Source: Candidatus Omnitrophota bacterium
Lineage (GTDB): Bacteria; Omnitrophota; Gorgyraeia; Zapsychrales; Zapsychraceae
Direction of reading: 5' to 3'
NCBI GenBank assembly: GCA_029567025.1
Contig: JAKQLT010000017.1
Coordinates: 1 to 14,303 of the forward strand
Length of the DNA: 14,303 nucleotides
Below, in pieces: positions 7,530 through 13,934 of the stretch. The number at the start of each line of letters is the position of its first letter. Position 1 is the first letter of the stretch. Under the pieces are notes generated by a model that saw nothing but the letters and a program-made list of their open reading frames with translations, searched no databases and was not told the DNA's origin. Position numbers and translations under genes: made by a program.

Positions 7530-8830
7530 TGACAGAGAATTTAGAAAATAAAATTAAAACGAACAAGGCTCGCATTGCCGTTATTGGTTTAGGTTATGTC
7601 GGCTTGCCTTTAGCGTTAAGTTTTGCGAAAAAGGGATTTAAGGTTTTAGGTCTTGATAATGATTATGATCGTGTCAAAAGACTTAATGAGGGCACGAGTT
7701 ATATTTTAGATATTCCTTCGAAAGAATTAAAAAATATGGTGCGCTGTGAATCTTTAAAGGCATCCACAGATTTTGCTTTGATTAAGGATATGGATGTCAT
7801 TATTGTTTGTGTCCCCACGCCTATTAAACGCCGCTACACGCCGGATATTTCTTTTATGTTATCCGCCGTTAAATCTGTCGCTCAATATTTAAAGAAAAAT
7901 ACGTTAGTGGTTTTAGAAAGCACAACTTATCCGGGTACGACCGAGGAATTAATTCGTCCTATTCTAGAAGAAAAAGGTTTTAAGGCGGAAAAGGATTTCT
8001 TTTTGGCTTTTTCTCCCGAGAGGATTGACCCGGGCAATAAACATTATGACGTGACGCGCATTCCTAAAATCGTTGGTGGATTAAGTGAAAAAAGCGGTTA
8101 TTTAACCAAAATGCTTTATCAAAAGATTATTAAAAAGGTTCATCTTGTTTCAAGCGCTAAAGTCGCGGAGATGACAAAATTGCTTGAGAATTCTTTTCGT
8201 ATTGTGAATATCGGCTGGATTAATGAAATCGCGATGATGTGCCATAAAATGCGTATTGATATTTGGGAAGTGATTGAGGCCGCCAAGACAAAGCCATTTG
8301 GATTTATGCCGTTTTATCCCGGATTAGGTGTTGGCGGGCATTGCATCCCGGAAGATCCCCTTTATTTATATTGGAAAGCCAAACGCTATGGATTTAATCC
8401 GAAATTTATTAAATTAGCCGCCGATACCAATGCGCATATGTCTTTATACGCGGTTCATCGTTTAGAAGAAATGCTAACGGCTCAAAAGAAAAAAATATCA
8501 AGCTCCAAAATTTTAATTTTGGGCGTGACATATAAAAAAGATGTGAAGGACTTACGTAAATCCCCGTCGTTAAAATTGATTGAGCATTTACAGCTCAAAG
8601 GCACGCGCGTGGATTATCATGATCCTATTATCCCGTATCTTAAGATAGGACATCTTGATTTAACGTCGGTTAGATTAAACCCAAGGACAATTTCCCATTA
8701 CGATGTTATTGTTGTTGCCGTTGATCACACGGCGGTTAATTATCAGTTAGTCCTAAAATCCGCCAAGATGATTTTTGATACACGTAATGTGTATGGAAAA
8801 ATAAAAAGTCAAAAAGTCATTAAATTATAA
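7529..8830 (+). CDS. Nucleotide-sugar dehydrogenase, WbpA/WecC type (UDP-HexNAc 6-dehydrogenase)
   Basis: 433 residues. It has the same three-domain fold as the preceding gene but belongs to the other branch: IAVIGLGYVGLPLALSFAKKG, VCVPTPIKRRYTPDIS, ESTTYPGTTEELI, FSPERIDPGNKHYD, the region TKLLENSFRIVNIGWINE, the catalytic loop GVGGHCIPEDPLYLYW with Cys272, and GVTYKKDVKDLRKSPS. The family oxidises C6 of UDP-GlcNAc or UDP-ManNAc (sometimes UDP-Glc) to the uronate with two NAD+. The usual GGHCIPIDP/VDP is GGHCIPEDP here. It starts in TAATG overlap with the UDP-glucose dehydrogenase and ends 13 bases before UDP-xylose synthase. Together with the DegT-type aminotransferase gene further down it could belong to an amino-uronate pathway such as WbpA-B-E-D, but the oxidoreductase and acetyltransferase steps are not in the window. 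Substrate is inferred. Confidence 0.9.
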   Translation: MTENLENKIKTNKARIAVIGLGYVGLPLALSFAKKGFKVLGLDNDYDRVKRLNEGTSYILDIPSKELKNMVRCESLKASTDFALIKDMDVIIVCVPTPIKRRYTPDISFMLSAVKSVAQYLKKNTLVVLESTTYPGTTEELIRPILEEKGFKAEKDFFLAFSPERIDPGNKHYDVTRIPKIVGGLSEKSGYLTKMLYQKIIKKVHLVSSAKVAEMTKLLENSFRIVNIGWINEIAMMCHKMRIDIWEVIEAAKTKPFGFMPFYPGLGVGGHCIPEDPLYLYWKAKRYGFNPKFIKLAADTNAHMSLYAVHRLEEMLTAQKKKISSSKILILGVTYKKDVKDLRKSPSLKLIEHLQLKGTRVDYHDPIIPYLKIGHLDLTSVRLNPRTISHYDVIVVAVDHTAVNYQLVLKSAKMIFDTRNVYGKIKSQKVIKL

Positions 8831-8843
8831 AAAGGATTTTAGT

Positions 8844-9788
8844 ATGACGCGAAAGAAAATAGCTATAGTGACAGGTGGCGCAGGATTTTTAGGAAGCCAT
8901 TTGTGCGACCGTCTTTTATCCGACGGGCATAAAGTCATCGCGGTTGATAATTTGATTACGGGGAATTTAGATAATATTAAGCATTTAAAGCACGATAAAA
9001 ATTTTGAGTTTATCAAACACAATGTTTCAAAAGAATTCCGTATTACTGGAAAAATAGATTATGTCCTTCATTTTGCTTCTCCGGCAAGCCCGATTGATTA
9101 TTTGATGCTTCCGATTCAGACGCTTAAAGTAGGTTCCTTGGGAACACATAACACTTTGGGTTTAGCAAAGTTAAAAAAAGCGCGTTATCTTTTGGCTTCG
9201 ACATCCGAAGTTTATGGTGATCCTTTAGAGCATCCGCAAAAAGAAACATATTGGGGGCATGTCAATCCGATTGGTCCGCGCGGTGTTTACGATGAAGCCA
9301 AACGTTTTGCGGAAGCTATAACATTTGCGTATAAGCGCTATCATAAAATGGATAATAAAATTGTGCGTATTTTTAATACCTACGGTCCACGCATGCGTAT
9401 GAACGACGGGCGTGTGGTGCCGAATTTTATTTATCAGGCGCTTCATCATAAAAATATTACGGTTTACGGCAATGGGAAACAGTCACGGTCATTTTGCTAT
9501 TATTCCGATTTGATCGACGGCATTGTGCGGCTTTTATATTCATCGATTTCCGGGCCAGTGAATATAGGAAATCCAGATGAATTTACTATGCTTGAGTTTG
9601 CTGATAGGGTTATCCAATATACTCAGGCCAAAAGTAAGATTGTTTTTAAACCTCTTCCGACGGATGATCCTAAGCAACGACGGCCGGATATTAGTTTAGC
9701 GAAAAAATATTTAAAATGGACGCCGAAGGTCCCGTTAGCTGTTGGATTACAAAAAACCATTGATTGGTTTAAATCCCAAAGCATTTAG
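8844..9788 (+). CDS. uxs: UDP-glucuronate decarboxylase (UDP-xylose synthase)
   Basis: 314 residues, a complete extended short-chain dehydrogenase. It converts UDP-glucuronate to UDP-xylose and CO2 through a bound 4-keto intermediate, recycling its NAD+. Diagnostic features: TGGAGFLGSHLCDRLL for NAD+ binding, DNLITGNLDNI, the UXS hallmark FASPASPIDY, STSEVYGDPLEHPQ, the catalytic pair in YDEAK (Tyr149, Lys153), RIFNTYGPRMRMNDGRVVPN, and RPDISLAKKYLKWTPKV at the C-terminus. These match UXS better than dTDP-glucose dehydratases or epimerases, which lack the ASPIDY phrase. ATG 8844 has AAAGGA 7 bases upstream. Its substrate is the product of the ugd gene in the same operon, so the pathway UDP-Glc to UDP-GlcA to UDP-Xyl is encoded here. 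The membrane glycosyltransferase gene begins 7 bases after its stop if the ATG there is used. Confidence 0.95.
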   Translation: MTRKKIAIVTGGAGFLGSHLCDRLLSDGHKVIAVDNLITGNLDNIKHLKHDKNFEFIKHNVSKEFRITGKIDYVLHFASPASPIDYLMLPIQTLKVGSLGTHNTLGLAKLKKARYLLASTSEVYGDPLEHPQKETYWGHVNPIGPRGVYDEAKRFAEAITFAYKRYHKMDNKIVRIFNTYGPRMRMNDGRVVPNFIYQALHHKNITVYGNGKQSRSFCYYSDLIDGIVRLLYSSISGPVNIGNPDEFTMLEFADRVIQYTQAKSKIVFKPLPTDDPKQRRPDISLAKKYLKWTPKVPLAVGLQKTIDWFKSQSI

Positions 9789-9795
9789 TTTTGTT

Positions 9796-11229
9796 ATGAA
9801 AATATTTTTTAAAAATCTTTCCGGGTTCTTTTCCCCTTCCATTGAGATTATCAAGAAATGTTTAAAAATGAATAGCCCTTGCGAAGAATGGTTGCGTGGT
9901 TCTCCCACAAGAAATAATGTTCTTTTTTTGATATTTTTTTCTTTTCTCAGCTGTTGTTTTTCTTTTTATTTTCCTGGAACCATTAATCTTCATGAATATG
10001 GGGCGTCTCTTTCAGCCGCGGAGGCGCTACTTGAAGGATTAAGGCCTTATCGTGATTTTATTCCATTAAACGCGCCATTAAATTTTTATATTCCGGCGAT
10101 GCTAATGAAATATTTTGGGATTCATTTATCGTCGTTATTATTATATTTTTCTTTAGGCCATATGGTTATTCTTCTTTTGGCGGTTTTGATAGGCAGGCAT
10201 TATTTTAAAACAAGGTTAGCTTATTTTTTATTTATCTTTGTTTTCCTTCCACAGGTTTTTTTGAATTCAATGAATGGTTTTCAATATTTTTTTAGTTTGT
10301 TATCTTTTTTGTTTACTATCCTTTTTTTTGAGCGATCTGATAAACGATTATTATTTTATTCTGGGATTTGCGGCGCAATTGGATTCTTGTTTGATTTTGC
10401 CATCGGCATGGTATTTTCGATGGTTATTATATTAGGCTTTTTGCTTTTATTTATTTCAAACAGATGGGATAAGAAAAAAACGCGAGAAAGCATTGAGACC
10501 TATTTTAAAGCCATAGCTGTTATTGGAATTCCTTTCTTTCTTTATTTATTATTTTCTAACATGTTTTTTGGTTTTGTTGAGACTTCGGGCAGTCTTTTTA
10601 ACTATCGTTTGGGACAGACGTTTTTATATCCATTTTTATTTCTTATTTTTTATTTTTTTGATAAAGGATATGTCTTTTTTATCGCTAATTCTTCAGGGAA
10701 GAAAATAAGAAAATCCATAGTTGTTTTATTATGCTTTTGGGTTGGATTATCTATTGTCTCGGGAATTTATTTTTATCAAAAGAAAATAATTGCTGCGGTT
10801 AGAGATGTTCGCGCTCTTCAAATTCCTCGGGCTCAAAAAGTTCTGTTGCCTATTGATCAGGCGAGAGACATAGAAACGCTTGTTATGATAGTAAAAAGAT
10901 CTGTTTCCCTTAAAGATAAAATTTTCATTTATCCTGATGGCGGAGCATTGTATTTTTTCATGGAACGGCCTTTTTATGGCCGTTTTCCGATGGCGGGGTT
11001 AAGTGGTTTTAATGAAAAATGGCATGAAGAGCTGATGGCGCTTTTGAAAAAGGATCCGCCGCAATACGTTATTTTGCCGAAGATTTTTAATTCGTTATAT
11101 GAAAAAATTTATTTGGGAAATGAAAAAAAACGGAAGGCCTTTAATGAAATAATGTGGTTTATTTCTGAACATTATACGAGAAAAGGGACGACATTGGATG
11201 CGATCATTTATAAGCTTAATCAAAAATGA
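9796..11229 (+). CDS. PMT/GT39-like multi-pass membrane glycosyltransferase
   Basis: 477 residues from ATG 9796. A TTG at 9742 in the same frame would overlap the decarboxylase by 47 bases, and an ATG at 9868 is a shorter option; none has a good ribosome site. A first membrane segment (about 41-59) is followed by a loop with Glu67 and the phrase GLRPYRDFIPLNAPLNFYIP (81-100), which is characteristic of GT39/PMT-2 or ArnT-like enzymes that move sugar from a polyprenyl phosphate to an acceptor on the periplasmic side. Many more hydrophobic segments run to about residue 330. A soluble C-terminal domain follows, with IYPDGGALYFFMERPFYG and DPPQYVILPKIF, a layout common in bacterial members. The sugar and acceptor cannot be deduced. 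The gene is AT- and Phe-rich, as expected for a membrane protein. Family placement is by motif only. Confidence 0.78.
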   Translation: MKIFFKNLSGFFSPSIEIIKKCLKMNSPCEEWLRGSPTRNNVLFLIFFSFLSCCFSFYFPGTINLHEYGASLSAAEALLEGLRPYRDFIPLNAPLNFYIPAMLMKYFGIHLSSLLLYFSLGHMVILLLAVLIGRHYFKTRLAYFLFIFVFLPQVFLNSMNGFQYFFSLLSFLFTILFFERSDKRLLFYSGICGAIGFLFDFAIGMVFSMVIILGFLLLFISNRWDKKKTRESIETYFKAIAVIGIPFFLYLLFSNMFFGFVETSGSLFNYRLGQTFLYPFLFLIFYFFDKGYVFFIANSSGKKIRKSIVVLLCFWVGLSIVSGIYFYQKKIIAAVRDVRALQIPRAQKVLLPIDQARDIETLVMIVKRSVSLKDKIFIYPDGGALYFFMERPFYGRFPMAGLSGFNEKWHEELMALLKKDPPQYVILPKIFNSLYEKIYLGNEKKRKAFNEIMWFISEHYTRKGTTLDAIIYKLNQK

Positions 11230-11261
11230 TGGGCAATAGAAATAAAAGGAGATTTTGATAT

Positions 11262-12296
11262 ATGAAAAATAATGTTTACGCGGTTATTTTAGCGGGTGGC
11301 GCTGGGACGCGGTTTTGGCCTAAGAGCCGGCAATCGCTCCCAAAGCAGTTTTTAAATATTATCGGGGGAACGTCTCTTTTTAAGCAAGCGATTGATCGTA
11401 TGAAAACAAAAATTCCGTCTGAACAAATAATGATTGTCTCGAATAAAAGATACAAACGTTTGATTGATAAAGATATTTTCGGATTAAATATTAAGAAAGA
11501 AAATATTTTACTTGAGCCGTCACCTAAAAATACAGCACCGGCGATTTATTGGGCCGCGGTTAGAACTTTAAAAAAAGATCCTAACGCGATTATGATTGTT
11601 TTTCCGTCGGATCATTACATTGAGAAAAAACAAAAGTTTTTGAAAATATTAGAAAACGCGGTTTGTTTAGCTCAAAAAGATTATTTGGTGACTTTAGGCG
11701 TGACGCCGACAAGACCGGAAACAGGTTATGGGTATATTAAAGGAAAAAGTTTAAAGGAAAAAGGTAGAAAAATTTTTACAGTTGAAAAGTTTACAGAAAA
11801 ACCGGATTTGATGACCGCGCAACAATTTGTTAAAAGCGGAAATTATTATTGGAATAGCGGAATGTTTATTTTTAAGGTTGCAACTATTTTGGCGGCTTTT
11901 AAGAAATATTTGCCGGCGGTTTGTGATGTCGAAAGAAGATGGGCTTTATTGCCAGCGGTATCTATTGATTATGGTATTTTAGAGAAAGCAAAAAATGTTG
12001 CGGTTATTCCAACTGGAAATATTGGTTGGTCTGATGTGGGAAGCTGGGAGGCGCTAATGGATATTTTACCTAAAAATAAACAAGGCAATATTATTAAAGG
12101 CAATGCGGTTGCTATGGATTGTGAAAATACTTTTATTTTAAGCGATAAACGTTTAGTCGCGGTTGTGGGATTAAAAAATATGATTGTTGTCGATACAGGC
12201 GATGCTGTTTTAGTTTGCCCAAAAGAAAAATCGCAAGATGTAAAAGAAGTTATTAATGTTTTTTCGAAAAGTAAAGGTTGTAAACAATATTTTTAA
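11262..12296 (+). CDS. manC: Mannose-1-phosphate guanylyltransferase
   Basis: 344 residues. It transfers GMP from GTP to mannose-1-phosphate, giving GDP-mannose for mannan, fucose, rhamnose or perosamine branches. The N-terminus has the nucleotidyltransferase signature LAGGAGTRFWPKSRQSLPKQ (10-29), with the GTP-contacting Lys. FPSDHYI follows (114-120), then TRPETGYGYIKG, FTEKPD, YYWNSGMFIFK and GNIGWSDVGSWEAL, all typical of the ManC/Mpg family, and a short left-handed beta-helix-like tail. There is no C-terminal phosphomannose-isomerase cupin, so this is the single-domain form, and Man-6-P supply must come from elsewhere. The ribosome site AAGGAG (11246-11251) precedes ATG 11262. It sits 32 bases after the membrane glycosyltransferase and 26 before the methyltransferase. 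Confidence 0.95.
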   Translation: MKNNVYAVILAGGAGTRFWPKSRQSLPKQFLNIIGGTSLFKQAIDRMKTKIPSEQIMIVSNKRYKRLIDKDIFGLNIKKENILLEPSPKNTAPAIYWAAVRTLKKDPNAIMIVFPSDHYIEKKQKFLKILENAVCLAQKDYLVTLGVTPTRPETGYGYIKGKSLKEKGRKIFTVEKFTEKPDLMTAQQFVKSGNYYWNSGMFIFKVATILAAFKKYLPAVCDVERRWALLPAVSIDYGILEKAKNVAVIPTGNIGWSDVGSWEALMDILPKNKQGNIIKGNAVAMDCENTFILSDKRLVAVVGLKNMIVVDTGDAVLVCPKEKSQDVKEVINVFSKSKGCKQYF

Positions 12297-12322
12297 TAGA
12301 AAAATTAATTTGGAGAAGATCT

Positions 12323-12850
12323 ATGAAGTCGAAATTAGTTATTGGTAGCGCAGGCAAAATCCATTTAGATGCTGTTACTCTTGATATTGACTCTGAGCAT
12401 AACCCTGATGTTGTTCATGATTTGATGGAAGAGCCATATCCTTTTAAAGATAACACTTTTGAAGAGATTATTGCTCATCACGTTTTAGAGCATTTAGATA
12501 AATTAACTGTTTTCATGAATGAGATTCATCGTGTTTGTAAAACACAAGGAAAAATATATATTGAAGTTCCCCATCATACATCTTGGTGCGCATATGATCC
12601 TTTTCACAGGGCATATTTTAATTATTTTTCTTTTGATGGCTTTATAGAAGGGAATTTAACATGGATAAAGGGAAAGAAATATTCTTGTATGAAGAAAGAA
12701 ATAACTTTTCATAAATATTATCGAATCTTTTTTTGCATAAATTATTTAACAGATTTCCATGTTTTTATGAAAGATTTTTTTGTTATCTTTTCCCTGCAGA
12801 ACATTTTAAAATCTGCCTACAGCCCATTAAATAATAAATGTTTCATATAA
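12323..12850 (+). CDS. SAM-dependent methyltransferase (Methyltransf_11 type), probably frameshifted near its 3' end
   Basis: As read in frame it is 175 residues. It starts at an ATG with a good ribosome site (GGAGAAGA, 12313-12320). The first ~137 residues look like the small class I methyltransferases common in polysaccharide clusters: a motif-I equivalent IGSAGK (usually GCGxK), TLDID, PDVVHDLMEEPYPFKDNTFE, AHHVLEHL, EIHRVCKTQGKIYIEVPHHT and DPFHRAYF. After RIFF (about 134-137) the in-frame sequence no longer looks like the family. The -1 frame from the T7 run at 12728-12734 instead reads NRFPCFYERFF and FPAEHFKICLQPIK before TAA at 12832-12834, which resembles the expected ending (FPAEN/I-x-x-E/V-L). 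Restoring one T would give a 170-residue protein. It probably methylates a sugar or lipid-linked glycan; the substrate is unknown. GC is lower than in the dehydrogenase genes. Confidence 0.8.
   Translation: MKSKLVIGSAGKIHLDAVTLDIDSEHNPDVVHDLMEEPYPFKDNTFEEIIAHHVLEHLDKLTVFMNEIHRVCKTQGKIYIEVPHHTSWCAYDPFHRAYFNYFSFDGFIEGNLTWIKGKKYSCMKKEITFHKYYRIFFCINYLTDFHVFMKDFFVIFSLQNILKSAYSPLNNKCFI
12733..12834 (+). other. Out-of-frame 3' part of the methyltransferase gene (-1 frame)
   Basis: This frame yields 33 residues and a stop. They begin LHKLFNRFPCFYERFF and end FPAEHFKICLQPIK. The latter fits the conserved end of the methyltransferase family, while the overlapping annotated frame (VIFSLQNILK and onward) does not. 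The junction falls at the seven-T run 12728-12734. The -1 frame has a stop at 12712-12714, so the switch must occur after that point. Adding one T to the run restores a continuous 170-codon frame ending at 12834. This is either a homopolymer error in the assembly, a true deletion, or a slippage site. Confidence 0.72.
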
Positions 12851-12869
12851 TCCTTGGGGGCTTTGGTTT

Positions 12870-13934
12870 ATGTTTAAGAAAGTTCTTATTATTAATATTT
12901 TTGGAATAGGAGATGTTTTATTTACAACACCTCTTATTAGTAATATTAAAGAATATTATAAGGATTCCTCAATCGGGTATTTATGTAGTTGTCGCGCTAA
13001 AGAAGTGGTTGAATCAAATCCCAAGATAGATAAAATTTTTATATATGATAGGGATGATTTTTATCAAATAGCTAAAAAATCAAAAATAGTTTTTTTAAAG
13101 AGACTTTTTCATTTTTTTTATGAGATTAAGAAAGAACATTATGATATGGTTATCGATTTATCTTTGAATACTTCTATGTCTTTTTTGACGTGGATAGCAG
13201 GAATAAGAGAAAGAATAGGGTTTAATTATAAAAATAGAAGTATTTTCTTGAATAAGAAGATTAAATTATTAGGTTATGATAATAAGCATGTTGTTGAGTA
13301 TTATTTAAATCTTTTAAAAAAAATTAATATTCCTATTAAGTATAAGGAATTAGAATTATATCTAAAACCGGATGATTTTGTTTGGGCGGATAACTTTTTT
13401 AAACAAAATCATTTAGAAGATAAGAAAATTGTTATTGGGATGTGCCCTGGAGGTGGGGCGAGTTGGGGAAAAGATGCAAATTTTAAACGTTTACCTGCTG
13501 AAAAATGGGCGAAAATAGCTGACAAATTAATTGAAAAGTACTCTTCGGCTATTATACTGATGGGTGATGTATTAGAGCGTGATTTATGTCAAAGAATTGC
13601 TAATTTGATGCGTCATCGTCCTCAAATAGTTTGCGGAAAAACAACCGTAACACAATTTGGTGCCTTAGTTAAAAAATGTTCTTTGATTATTTTAAATGAT
13701 GGTGGTCCTCTTCATATTGCGGTTGCGTCCAAAGCTAGAACTATTTCTGTTTTTGGGCCTGTTAATGAAAATGTTTATGGCCCATATACGAAAGAAAAAT
13801 CAGGAATTGTTATTTCTGATGTATTATGCCGGCCCTGCTATCGACGTTTTCGGAAAGCGTCGTGTAATCATATGAGTTGTTTAAATAATATAACAATAGA
13901 AGAAGTTTTAAGAAAGGTAGAAGATTTTTTATGA
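12870..13934 (+). CDS. GT9 glycosyltransferase (heptosyltransferase-like)
   Basis: 354 residues, a complete GT-B fold. The N-terminal half has KKVLIINIFGIGDVLFTTPL, the GT9 signature with the catalytic-site Gly-Asp, followed by PKIDKIFIYDRDD. The C-terminal half has GMCPGGGASWGKDANFKRLP, the nucleotide-binding NDGGPLHIAVA (Asn276 to His282; Ser is more usual at the first Gly) and ISVFGPVNENVYGPY. Family members move ADP-heptose or related sugars onto LPS core or glycan chains at the inner face of the inner membrane. A cluster of four Cys near the end (320, 323, 332, 337) is a feature of some GT9 subgroups and could bind metal. The gene is AT-rich compared with the dehydrogenase genes. It starts after GGGGG (12856-12860) and its stop overlaps the aminotransferase ATG by four bases (ATGA). 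The donor sugar is uncertain. Confidence 0.9.
   Translation: MFKKVLIINIFGIGDVLFTTPLISNIKEYYKDSSIGYLCSCRAKEVVESNPKIDKIFIYDRDDFYQIAKKSKIVFLKRLFHFFYEIKKEHYDMVIDLSLNTSMSFLTWIAGIRERIGFNYKNRSIFLNKKIKLLGYDNKHVVEYYLNLLKKINIPIKYKELELYLKPDDFVWADNFFKQNHLEDKKIVIGMCPGGGASWGKDANFKRLPAEKWAKIADKLIEKYSSAIILMGDVLERDLCQRIANLMRHRPQIVCGKTTVTQFGALVKKCSLIILNDGGPLHIAVASKARTISVFGPVNENVYGPYTKEKSGIVISDVLCRPCYRRFRKASCNHMSCLNNITIEEVLRKVEDFL

Noticed and set aside
9225..9449. Minus-strand open frame of 74 codons opposite UXS, and similar short minus-strand frames elsewhere.
   Set aside because: They mirror conserved + strand coding sequence and have no motifs or ribosome sites; they are antisense shadows.
9742..9795. TTG 9742 as the start of the membrane glycosyltransferase.
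   Set aside because: It would overlap UXS by 47 bases and add residues without family resemblance; ATG 9796 just after the UXS stop is more natural, though not proven.
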